Shown here piece by piece: positions 35,101 through 41,860 of a stretch of 41,860 nucleotides of DNA. Each line of letters begins with the position of its first letter. Within the stretch, counting starts at the first letter, position 1. The stretch spans positions 1-41,860 of the forward strand of contig JAFTVV010000025.1 in the NCBI GenBank assembly GCA_017465625.1. Direction: 5' to 3'. A program made the position numbers and the translations under genes. The stretch is from Oscillospiraceae bacterium (GTDB lineage Bacteria > Bacillota > Clostridia > Oscillospirales > Oscillospiraceae). The notes under the pieces are model-generated. The model saw only the letters and a program-made list of their open reading frames with translations, ran no database searches and was not told the origin of the DNA.

Positions 35101-37408
35101 CGCCTAAGGTTGCGGTATCCAGTGTTAATATCCCGTCGGCATAGGTGACGGAGGAGAAGCTCTTGCCGTCCACAGAAGCAGACTGGATCAGGAAGCCCTC
35201 CAGCTCCTCAGCAAAGCAGGACAGGTCTATACGAAAGGTCTCTGCGGTCCGTTTGCTCACCAGTACCTGCTCATCAAGCATCATCTGCTTTGCATAATCC
35301 ACCTTAATGCTGAGCTTCACGGCATTACGATGGTTGAATACGGAGCGTACAGTAATATCCAGCACAGAATCATCGGGAATTTCGTCAGGAATAATGATTA
35401 AATTTTCTTCAACTTTTACGCCGAGTTTTCTGGTCGCTGCGGACAGCAACACTTCATCTAAAAAGCCCAGATTTTCCATGGCAACGGTTGTACCGGACAA
35501 TGTCTCGGCAGCCGCTGTGACTGTGGGCATATAGCTTGCGTGGATGTTGCGGCCTCTGGGATAGGCAACAGCTCCAATGGTCGCCCAGAACGTATTGCCC
35601 CAGCCGCCCATACTTCTGCCGCTTTGAATGAAATCCCTGTACGTGGGATACGCGCCGTATCGATCTGCACCGGACTGGCTATCCACCAGCTGGTGATAGA
35701 CATGATCTGCACCGATGATATACAGGCCGCTGAATTTTCCATACTCACCCAAATTGGTCAGCGCATAGCCGGTTTCGCCTACATTTACCATCGGAATATT
35801 GTGCTCTATCAATACCTGCTTTGTTTCCAGAGAACCGTACATATAAGAGAACAAAACAGTGGTGCTGCTGTGACCGCCACCTGTCTTCAGGTCGGTCAAA
35901 GAGACATTGATGTAAACATTTTCCATCAGACCGCCGCCTATTTGCGCAATCATCGCACCGGTTCCGGAATGGTTGGCGTTGATAAAGGCAATATCCTTTA
36001 TTGTAGCCTCATTCACCCCCGGTGCGCCGAATGTTTCGCCAAACAAGCCACGACCGAAACGATTTTCGCTGGAGGTAGTAAAATTATAGATTGCGTGTCC
36101 GCGGCCGTCAAAAGTGCCTAAGAACGGCTCAGTGACATTGGAGGAATAGGTGCCGCCGCATTGGATGTCATTGCCCAAAATGTAATAGCCATTGGGGTAG
36201 CTTGCCGCATACCGGGGGAAACTGTTCAGCTCCGATTCGGAATTGATGACAAAGGTCGCCATCGTACCCTCTGTGACAAACTCCGCCTTTTCCGCAATCA
36301 CAGACAGCTCCACAGGCTTGCCAATGGAAGGCAGCAGCTCATCCTTCAGGTAGAGCGCTCCGTCCTTGATCTCCTTCAGAACGCTTTCTCCGTTGAACAG
36401 AACATCGGTCACCTCACCGGCACCGGCGAAACGAGAAGCGCTAAGTACATATCCGGTAGCCTGCTCCACATCCACATTCTTTTTCTCTACCATGCTTCGG
36501 TAAATCACCGCATTGATGGCAATATCCGCATGGTCATACTGTCCTACAATACGGGCTGTACCGGCACTGACACCGACGATTCTGCCATCTTCACTGACGG
36601 TGGCAATATCCTGATCCAAGCTGATCCAGGTGATCGTGGGATCTTCTACCTTCACGCCCTTATTGTACACCGTGACAACGGGGATGATCTCGGTAATATC
36701 CTTGTCGGTTTTGAACAGGCCCAGCTCTGCTTTGTATGCAAACGCGGACTTCTCCAAATTGGCAATATCAAAGGTAATGTCCAAATTGGTCACCTTGATG
36801 TTTATGCTCTGTGCCAGGACCATACCACGGTAGGTGGTGCTGACCGTATAAGCAGTTTTGCCATAGGAAAGAGCCGTGATTTCCGCACCCCGCTCATTGG
36901 GGGTCAGGGAAACTCTTTCCTCCTGAGCATCGTCACACAGTTCCCAGTTGAAGGTAAGATGCTCTGTGACCATCTCGCCGTTATACCGTACTCCCACTTC
37001 TACCGTATAGGACTCATTCAGGCCCAAAGCGATATCCGGTGTGTTCACCACCAAAACAGGGGCTACATAAGAGTTGACGACCTGAACGCTGCAGGAGGCT
37101 GAAGCTTTTCCTACCGTGACTGTAACAACGGTTGTACCCTCCTGCACTGCTGTGACTGTGCCGTTATCCACCGTGGCAACAGAAGGGTCTTCCACCGTCC
37201 AAACAGGTGTCTCCTGAGAGCCGGTCACCTCTGCGGTTAATACAAAGGTTTCATAAACATCTAAATGTATGCTGGACTTGCTTAAGGAGATCGTGACATT
37301 GGCGTCACCCTGCTGTTTACAAGCAGCCAAAGAAATTGCCATTGCCGCGATCAGCATTACACACAGTGCTACAGTGCGCCAATTTCTCTTGGAAATCCGG
37401 TTCTTCAT
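32177..37408 (-). CDS. Giant surface lipoprotein with Big_2-like and GLUG-like repeat modules
   Basis: A 1743-residue lipoprotein: signal peptide with lipobox LAAC (Cys 30). Residues about 36-112, 120-208 and 240-310 are Big_2-like Ig domains (WTVEDPSVATVDNGTVTAV; ITWISLDQDIATVSEDGRIV). Four repeat modules follow, each with an Ig-like strand region, a YPNGYYILGNDI-type line and a GTFDGRGHAIYNF-type line (near 435, 848, 1198 and 1545), then NISFVGA, GTLENVY, NGWGYA, FYVVGAD and FWTVVDGFPVP lines. FDGxGxxI motifs are typical of GLUG/M26-type beta-solenoid repeats. Modules 3 and 4 are nearly identical. There is no LPxTG motif and no catalytic domain I recognise; glycan binding at the cell surface is the likely job. 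The ATG at 37408 follows AAAGGAGG; the longer frame to 37453 would put residues before the signal peptide. Confidence 0.85.
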   Translation of the reverse strand: MKNRISKRNWRTVALCVMLIAAMAISLAACKQQGDANVTISLSKSSIHLDVYETFVLTAEVTGSQETPVWTVEDPSVATVDNGTVTAVQEGTTVVTVTVGKASASCSVQVVNSYVAPVLVVNTPDIALGLNESYTVEVGVRYNGEMVTEHLTFNWELCDDAQEERVSLTPNERGAEITALSYGKTAYTVSTTYRGMVLAQSINIKVTNLDITFDIANLEKSAFAYKAELGLFKTDKDITEIIPVVTVYNKGVKVEDPTITWISLDQDIATVSEDGRIVGVSAGTARIVGQYDHADIAINAVIYRSMVEKKNVDVEQATGYVLSASRFAGAGEVTDVLFNGESVLKEIKDGALYLKDELLPSIGKPVELSVIAEKAEFVTEGTMATFVINSESELNSFPRYAASYPNGYYILGNDIQCGGTYSSNVTEPFLGTFDGRGHAIYNFTTSSENRFGRGLFGETFGAPGVNEATIKDIAFINANHSGTGAMIAQIGGGLMENVYINVSLTDLKTGGGHSSTTVLFSYMYGSLETKQVLIEHNIPMVNVGETGYALTNLGEYGKFSGLYIIGADHVYHQLVDSQSGADRYGAYPTYRDFIQSGRSMGGWGNTFWATIGAVAYPRGRNIHASYMPTVTAAAETLSGTTVAMENLGFLDEVLLSAATRKLGVKVEENLIIIPDEIPDDSVLDITVRSVFNHRNAVKLSIKVDYAKQMMLDEQVLVSKRTAETFRIDLSCFAEELEGFLIQSASVDGKSFSSVTYADGILTLDTATLGDMVEDGQIFANFAKDNDLALVKINIFASDMAICSAEDLQRFPEIMQKYPSGYYILGDDIDYTGYTYTNNNDVSFTGIFDGRGYTIYNLRTKTGASDALHGFFGMNFGLEGAPQHSATLRNISFVGATVWGKGAFLAMNGSGTLENVFVYCTIEDLVADVNDPNPWYNSTSILFNKGKWYLTADKVIVEYKEPLTNNNGWGYAVGFPDNVGEFDKFYVVGADRYYGLLGTTSAQAGSVGCYANRADFVAAKNNLTAWDGNGFWTVVDGFPIPNRLVDINLDKPFGEPVELAGMTYVDTAAGEATFTVDFGEQKALVEGAKLTDASVEGKKFTTGSYADGILTLDCGTVSEMAGEKTVILTFEKGSKKITVHAKIAVCTMLISDADELSMFPTVMKKHPNGYYALDNHIDYAGYTYSNNATVPFTGTFDGRGYTIFNFCSKTSATDATGGFFGQLFATNGNGVELPGTLKNISFVGATVKGYGGFLGMMGQGTLENVYIQFDIENMQAGAADGTQNHWYHSTSVLFNIGYWNIPIKNVVLEYKEPLNNPKGWGYAFGQIYGGYNVNNFLIVGADHFYQQGMGAHYSTMQADCYLSRDDLKAKAPDLSTFENDFWTVVDGYPVPKKLVDYVPPAKEETVDLSAVTFIDSTGDTFTVDFGEEKSLVAGMSLQSAKIGGKVFTIADYNDGIVTLDMATVQDLVGENTASLIFKSTTNTLIVRAKTVMCTKVIRTAEDLQAFPDAMKKTPDGYFVLGNDIDFAGYTYSNNATIPFTGTFDGCGYTIFNFCSKTSATDATGGFFGELFATNGNGLELPGTLKNISFVDATVKGYGGFLGMKGQGTLENVYIQFDIENMQAGAADGTQNHWYHSTSVLFNIGYWNIPIRNVVLEYKEPLNNPKGWGYAFGQIYGSQNVNNFLVVGADNFYQQGMGAHYSTMQADCYLSRDDLKAKAPDLSTFENDFWTIVDGYPVPKKLADQ
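32197..33867 (-). repeat. Two tandem near-identical copies, period 1041 bases, inside the lipoprotein gene
   Basis: Bases about 32197-32826 and 33238-33867 match almost base for base at an offset of 1041 (347 codons), for example around TCCAGAAGTCGTTTTCAAAG at 32224 and 33265. Outside this span the copies diverge. The in-frame period and low divergence indicate a recent duplication or gene conversion. Confidence 0.85.
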
Positions 37409-37474
37409 TTCCAGTATTCCTCCTTTAATTTCAGAAAGTTCCTTTTTGAGCATTTTGCTGCGCTCTTCTTGTTT

Positions 37475-37533
37475 GTAGGGGCGACCTCTGGCTACACGCC
37501 GTGTTTATCGGAATAACCACAGGTCGCACCTAC
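37475..37533. repeat. Intergenic inverted repeat of the GTAGGGGC type
   Basis: The arms GTAGGGGCGACCTCTGG (37475-37491) and CCACAGGTCGCACCTAC (37517-37533) are complementary with two mismatches. It belongs with the hairpins at 16007-16130 and lies between the two giant repeat-protein genes. Confidence 0.6.
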
Positions 37534-37545
37534 TGTTGGGGGGGT

Positions 37546-37571
37546 AGCCCCGGCGGCGAACCGCCGGGGCT
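37546..37571 (-). terminator. GC-rich hairpin after the DUF4838 gene
   Basis: AGCCCCGGCGG (37546-37556) pairs perfectly with CCGCCGGGGCT (37561-37571) around CGAA. It follows the stop at 37600 on the minus strand, but a C-run, not a T-run, comes after it, so it may attenuate or protect mRNA ends rather than fully terminate. Confidence 0.5.
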
Positions 37572-37599
37572 TTATGCTTATCAAATGGTTTGTGCTTAA

Positions 37600-39840
37600 T
37601 TAGCTCCACAGATCTGCGACATTGTCAAATTCGGTAGCCTTTACGATACCCAGCGCGGCGCAGTCTTCCTTGAAGGAGGACTTCATCGCTGCCAGCTCGC
37701 CGGCGGAATATGTGTTGCCGTAGAACTCAATGAGCATATAGCGAATAAAGATGCCTTCTGCCCGGATGTGCTTGAGTGCCTTGGCATCGCCTGCGGCATC
37801 CGTTTCAGCCTTCTCTACCAGGCTCAGCCAGCTGACCAGCATATCCTTGGGCCAGTATGCTGCACTGGCCAATGCGTCACTGTTGCCGGAGTTGATCTGA
37901 CCAGTGTACTGACCGGACAATCCGTTCATCCAAGCCTGCAGCTCCTCAAACAGCTGCTGCATCTCGTTGCCGCCCTTGCCGTAGTAATTTGCAAAGAAGC
38001 TATTGACTGCTCTCTGATAGCCGCCATCGTTCATTGCATTTACATTCTGACCGGCAACACTGTTCAGGTAAACCTTCAGTGCGGTAAAGCCTGTAGCATA
38101 CGCCTGGTTATGCTGACCCTGGATCATCACGATATCTGCATCACACTCGTAAGCAAAACGCAGGTTTTCCACGCTGGTGGTCCAGGAATCGTGGGGGATC
38201 ATATAGTGCCTGAAGTTGGTCTCATACAGCCAGTAGTACAGGTGATCGCTGAGGGTTGCCCAGTTGCGCATATTGGTTGCTACAGCAGCGTTCTGGGACT
38301 CATAGAAGCTATGGGTATAGGATGCGCCAATGGGTGCATAGATCACGCCCAGATTCTCATGGAAGTGAATCTCGCTCAGATTCTTAGAAGGTGCGTCCTC
38401 GTATGCGTTGTAGGCCATCAAATAGAGGGTAAACTCACGCTTTGCGGTGCCGGCGGCATCTGCCTGTGCCTGCAGTCTTTCCTGAATCTCTGCACTCAGC
38501 AAATTCATAAACTCAACAACCGCGCCGTTGTCGGAGCCGTACTTTTCACGGTCAGCATCACATGCGTTACAGTCACAGCAGTCTTGGTTATCCATAATGG
38601 AGAACTGACCCATGGTGATCGCTGCATTTTCTGCCTTATTCAGCTCATTGAGGATCTGTGTGGCGGCTTCATCTACCATTGCCGCAAGCTCATCTGCGTC
38701 GCCCTGTGCATTGTAGCAAAGCTGCGAGGGAGTCTGGAACAATCCACGCTTGGAGTACCACTTGCTGTGGCCCTGGCCACCTAACCATGTGGAGATGCCG
38801 TAAGTGTCGTAAGGCAGGTAGAGCATAGAAGTATGGTTATCCGCGCCGTCCTTCTGCAGGAACTGGTGAGAGAAGTGGGTGTAGCCCAGGAGGTAACGGC
38901 CGGAGAGCTCGCCGGGTGTCTCGTAGTAGCCGCGCCAGTTGCCCATTATATGGTTGGGGATATCGGGCTTTTCGATGATCACCATATCCGGCATGGTTTC
39001 GCCGGTCTTGGTAAATACAACGGTGTCTACGCCGTAGACTTCCATACCTACCACATGCTTCAGGAATGCAAGCACTGCATTCTGCGCGCCAGTTTCCTTA
39101 CCGGTCATAATAAATACGTTGTCATTGCTGGTGACAATGTAGTAGCCGGCAGTGCCCAAATCGGTCTCGGGCATGCTAAGCCCTGCGGCTGCGAAAGCGT
39201 CGGTGTCGTTGATCACGATGTGCTTGCCGCTGCCGGAGTAGGCTCCGGTAGACAGCGTCACGCCGGTGGCGTTCTTCACAATACCGATCAGGTAGGTGGC
39301 GGCAAGCTGGCTCTGGGCATCGGAAGCTGCCACAACCTTATAATCAGAGCTTCCACCGCTTACAAACTTGCGGGTTGCGGAACGCACGGTCACATCGTGG
39401 ACTGTACCGGCGGCATAGCCGTCGTTATAGTCGTTAAATACGACCTGAGATGCGGGAACAGGGGTCTTGGTAGCAGGATCTTCAGCCCAGAAGCCGGAAG
39501 TATACCAGACACTGAAGTCTGTGCCGGCGTTGCCGAAGGCAGTACGGTCAGCATAGCAAGCCGTATTGGTAGCCTGCTCGGAGTAGGGGCCGATCTGACC
39601 ATAGTACTGGTCTGCGCCTACAACATAGAAGTTATCAAATTCGCCAACATTGTCGGGGAAGCCTACAGCATAGCCCCAACCGTTATTGTCGGTCAAAGGT
39701 TCTGCGTACTCCACGATGACCTTATCGGCTGTCAGATACCATTTGCCCTTGTTGAACAGAACGCTTGTGCTGTTGTACCAGGGGTTGGCATCGTTTACAT
39801 CGGCAACCAGATCCTTAACGGTACAGTTCATGTACACATT
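37600..39840 (-). CDS. Giant repeat protein, C-terminal part with DUF4838-like domain (after frameshift)
   Basis: About 745 residues in frame downstream of the frameshift. The first 130 complete a repeat module (VYMNCTVKDLVADVNDANPW, NGWGYAVGFPDNVGEFDNFY). Next comes an alpha/beta domain like the N-terminal domain of GH20/GH67 enzymes (HIVINDTDAF; GYYIVTSNDNVFIMTG; AVLAFLKHVVGMEVYG), then the DUF4838 region: MGQFSIMDNQDCCDCNACDA with the Cys cluster, AVVEFMNLLSAEIQERL and FTLYLMAYNAYEDAP. DUF4838 is regarded as a glycosidase-like domain of unknown specificity. An in-frame ATG exists at 39831 and the open frame extends to 39888, but bases upstream of the frameshift read in the wrong register. 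Independent translation is doubtful, as no Shine-Dalgarno sequence is evident. Confidence 0.75.
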   Translation of the reverse strand, partial: NVYMNCTVKDLVADVNDANPWYNSTSVLFNKGKWYLTADKVIVEYAEPLTDNNGWGYAVGFPDNVGEFDNFYVVGADQYYGQIGPYSEQATNTACYADRTAFGNAGTDFSVWYTSGFWAEDPATKTPVPASQVVFNDYNDGYAAGTVHDVTVRSATRKFVSGGSSDYKVVAASDAQSQLAATYLIGIVKNATGVTLSTGAYSGSGKHIVINDTDAFAAAGLSMPETDLGTAGYYIVTSNDNVFIMTGKETGAQNAVLAFLKHVVGMEVYGVDTVVFTKTGETMPDMVIIEKPDIPNHIMGNWRGYYETPGELSGRYLLGYTHFSHQFLQKDGADNHTSMLYLPYDTYGISTWLGGQGHSKWYSKRGLFQTPSQLCYNAQGDADELAAMVDEAATQILNELNKAENAAITMGQFSIMDNQDCCDCNACDADREKYGSDNGAVVEFMNLLSAEIQERLQAQADAAGTAKREFTLYLMAYNAYEDAPSKNLSEIHFHENLGVIYAPIGASYTHSFYESQNAAVATNMRNWATLSDHLYYWLYETNFRHYMIPHDSWTTSVENLRFAYECDADIVMIQGQHNQAYATGFTALKVYLNSVAGQNVNAMNDGGYQRAVNSFFANYYGKGGNEMQQLFEELQAWMNGLSGQYTGQINSGNSDALASAAYWPKDMLVSWLSLVEKAETDAAGDAKALKHIRAEGIFIRYMLIEFYGNTYSAGELAAMKSSFKEDCAALGIVKATEFDNVADLWS

Positions 39841-41860
39841 TCCAGTGTGCCGCTGCCGTTCATTGCCAGGAAAGCGCCCTTGCCCCAAACAACAGCATCC
39901 ACGAAGGAGATGTTCTTCAGGGTTGCGGAGTGCTGCGGCACACCCTCTTCACCAAAGTTCTTGCCGAAGAAGCCGTGGAGGGTATCGTTGGCACTGGCCT
40001 TGGCGCACAGATTATAAATGGTGTAGCCCTGGCCGTCGAAGATACCGGTGAAGTTGCCTTCGAAGCTATTGCTATAGGAAACCCCATCCATATCAATGTC
40101 GTTCGTCAGCACATAGTAGCCGGAGGGATTTGCTGCCATCAGGGTGGGGAAGTTCTGAAGCTCAGCGGCAGTGGAGATCTCCACCACATTCCGCTTTGTA
40201 ACAGTAGCCTTCACATACAGCACCTTGGTATTGGAAGCAAAGATCAAGGTAACGGTCTTGCTGTCACCGATGTTCATTTCGCCCAAGGTAGCAGCATCCA
40301 AAGTAACCTTTGCGGCAGTGTAGTTGCAGGAGATAGAGGCAAAGCTCCGGGCATCGACTCTGGCATCGTTCAGGGTTGCGCCGGTGCGGTTTGCTACGGG
40401 GATCTCACTGAAGTCGATCACGAAGGAGTCACCGGAGCCAACATAGCAGTCGGCTGTCAGCTCAATTTTCTCCTCGGGCATCGGAGCGTTTTCATAAATC
40501 GTGCCGACCAGGCGTGTGGGTACGGGGAAGCCGTCCACAACGGTCCAGAAGCCGTTGCCGTCCCAGGCAGATACATCTGCATCAAAGGCAGCACGGTCAG
40601 CGAAAGCCTCAAATGTGCCGGTGATCTGGACGTTATTTGCCACAACATTGTCTGCGCCAATGACATACAGACCGTTATAGGTACCGGCCGCATTGCCAAG
40701 GACGTAAACAGGGTTTGCAGCACCAACAGCAGATACGGTGTGCTCTACAACAACATTGTTGATCTTTGCTGTGACCATTGTGTAAGTACCAAACAGGTTG
40801 TTGTATTCGCCAGCGTGATTGTAGGGATTCTGATTGACACGGATGTAAACATTCTCCATCGTGCCTTGCATATTGTGGGCAATGATCGGGCCCATCTTTT
40901 CGTTGTAAACATTTACAAAGGAGACATTCTTGATTACGCCTTCAGAGGTAAGTGTATCGCCAACAAGGCCCATGAATGCGCTCTCCCAAAGCTTGGTTGC
41001 AAAGTCATAAATGACATAGCCCTGTCCATCGAAGGTACCGGCAAAATGGGTTGCATAGGTGTTGCAATCGTAAGTGCCGGAGAACTGGATATCGTTACCC
41101 AGGACAAATACGCCGCTGGGATTTGCGTTCATTGCCGCAGGCATAGCCTTCAGCTCATCCGCATCGTTGATGATCACATCACAGGGGACAACCGTAACGT
41201 TCACAGAAAGAACTTTGCTCTCGTTCTCGAAGACCAGCACCAGCTGGGCATCGCCGGTCAGGGTTGCCAGTGCATCGCCGGTCAGGGTCAGCTTGCCGCT
41301 ACTGTAAGCGGCAGTGATGGCCTCACCGTTGAGGGTTGCGGACTTCAGTGTGGTATTGGCAACCACAGACTGCTGTGCGCCAAAGTCATACTCGGCAACG
41401 GTTGCGCCCTTTTCTGCGTAGACAGGATTCTTCAGGTCAGCAGTTGCTTTGTAAACAGGGGATTTAGCATAATCGGTACCCACCAGATTGTTGGGTACGG
41501 GGAAACCGTCCACGATGGTCCAGAAGCTGCTGTCAAAGGCAGTCAGGCCCAGTGCAGCCTGCTTAAACGCCACGCGGTCTGCATAGCAGCCGGCTTCCAG
41601 CGTTGCGTAGTTGGGCTCGACGCCCTGTCCGTAGTAGTTGTCTGCGCCAACAACATAGAAATTGCTTTCGCTGTTACTGCCGTAGATCTGGCCCAGTGCG
41701 TAACCCCAGCCGTTATTGTCCGTCAGGGCTTCATTATATTCCACGATCACGTTCTTCAGTTCCACATCCCAGTAGGCAACGTTAAACAGAACGCTGGTGC
41801 TGTTGTACCAGGGGTTGGGATCTTCCACGTGGGCAAACAGATCCTGAATATTCACACGGA
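39828..41860 (-). CDS. Giant repeat protein, N-terminal/middle part, 5' end outside window, frameshifted
   Basis: The frame is open at the right edge; about 675 residues are visible before it ends shortly after GSGTLE with two wrong residues and a stop. It holds two complete repeat modules and part of a third of the same type as the giant lipoprotein: FAGTFDGQGYVIYDF, FTGIFDGQGYTIYNL, FWTVVDGFPVPTRLVG, with Ig-like strands between them. No catalytic motif is seen in this part. A single missing A at 39839-39841 separates it from the DUF4838-like part; joined, the protein would exceed 1400 residues. A signal peptide cannot be judged because the 5' end is missing. Confidence 0.75.
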   Translation of the reverse strand, partial: RVNIQDLFAHVEDPNPWYNSTSVLFNVAYWDVELKNVIVEYNEALTDNNGWGYALGQIYGSNSESNFYVVGADNYYGQGVEPNYATLEAGCYADRVAFKQAALGLTAFDSSFWTIVDGFPVPNNLVGTDYAKSPVYKATADLKNPVYAEKGATVAEYDFGAQQSVVANTTLKSATLNGEAITAAYSSGKLTLTGDALATLTGDAQLVLVFENESKVLSVNVTVVPCDVIINDADELKAMPAAMNANPSGVFVLGNDIQFSGTYDCNTYATHFAGTFDGQGYVIYDFATKLWESAFMGLVGDTLTSEGVIKNVSFVNVYNEKMGPIIAHNMQGTMENVYIRVNQNPYNHAGEYNNLFGTYTMVTAKINNVVVEHTVSAVGAANPVYVLGNAAGTYNGLYVIGADNVVANNVQITGTFEAFADRAAFDADVSAWDGNGFWTVVDGFPVPTRLVGTIYENAPMPEEKIELTADCYVGSGDSFVIDFSEIPVANRTGATLNDARVDARSFASISCNYTAAKVTLDAATLGEMNIGDSKTVTLIFASNTKVLYVKATVTKRNVVEISTAAELQNFPTLMAANPSGYYVLTNDIDMDGVSYSNSFEGNFTGIFDGQGYTIYNLCAKASANDTLHGFFGKNFGEEGVPQHSATLKNISFVDAVVWGKGAFLAMNGSGTLEMCT
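39839..39841 (-). other. One-base deletion (frameshift) in the giant repeat protein
   Basis: The paralogous modules read ACACATTTTCCAGTGT on the plus strand (for example near 34663-34678), coding GTLENV. Here the run is three T instead of four (39839-39841), turning GAA AAT GTG into GAA ATG TGT and meeting a stop two codons later. Homology continues without loss in the next frame. Confidence 0.9.

Noticed and set aside
32177-37408. Direct repeats considered as a CRISPR-like or tandem DNA array
   Set aside because: The repeat unit is 1041 bases, in frame and coding; no short repeat-spacer pattern exists.
33548-40017. Several plus-strand open frames of 300-410 codons opposite the giant repeat genes
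   Set aside because: They recur with the repeats because they are antisense to repeated coding modules; there is no Shine-Dalgarno sequence and no domain.
1-41860. tRNA or rRNA genes
   Set aside because: No cloverleaf with TTCGANTC-type arm or conserved rRNA segment was seen in the intergenic regions.

Overview
The window looks like a chromosomal piece of an endospore-forming Clostridia member, most likely an Oscillospiraceae-type gut bacterium. The supports are a clear SpoIIID, strong AGGAGG-type ribosome binding sites, Gram-positive lipoproteins, consensus sigma-A promoters and a host-glycan theme. The family-level placement is inference; no rRNA or tRNA gene is present to test it.

Left part (1-15870), a mostly core chromosomal region. 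An IscU/NifU-like Fe-S scaffold gene is cut by the left edge and has a perfect-consensus promoter overlapped by a 21-bp palindrome. A divergent three-gene operon for N-acetylhexosamine salvage follows: NahK-type kinase, ROK-family protein with a large N-terminal extension, and NagA. Then come, on the minus strand, murA, an RsmF-type rRNA methyltransferase, tpiA, pgk and trmL; on the plus strand aspS; on the minus strand an AI-2E-type membrane protein and threonine aldolase; on the plus strand spoIIID and rlmH; and on the minus strand rsmE. A 32-codon gene (14432-14530, minus) sits between spoIIID and rlmH with its own Shine-Dalgarno sequence and terminator, next to a 22-bp palindrome.

Junction (15868-16763), a gene-poor interval holding a promoter for rsmE, three tandem hairpins (two starting CGTAGGGGCA), a reading frame of about 92 codons with no start codon (a relic), and a double-hairpin terminator for the operon to its right.

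Right part (16764-41860), one long minus-strand locus reading towards the junction. In transcription order: a very large repeat protein ending in a DUF4838-like domain (5' end outside the window, interrupted by a one-base frameshift at 39839-39841); a 1743-residue lipoprotein with Big_2-like and GLUG-like repeat modules; two CUT1 sugar ABC permeases; a lipoprotein metallophosphoesterase; an FAD-dependent oxidoreductase; a GH2 beta-mannosidase; a GH106-like glycosidase; an M81 (MlrC-like) protein; an M24 (creatinase-like) protein lacking two canonical metal ligands; a small Anabaena-sensory-rhodopsin-transducer (ASRT) family protein; and an unassigned glycosidase-like protein. I read this as a Gram-positive glycan-utilisation locus: surface lipoproteins capture and trim a mannose-containing glycan or glycopeptide, the permeases import oligosaccharide, and cytoplasmic enzymes finish it. 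The M81-M24-ASRT-glycosidase tail is the least explained part and the best candidate for undescribed biochemistry. No solute-binding protein, ABC ATPase or dedicated regulator is visible in the window.
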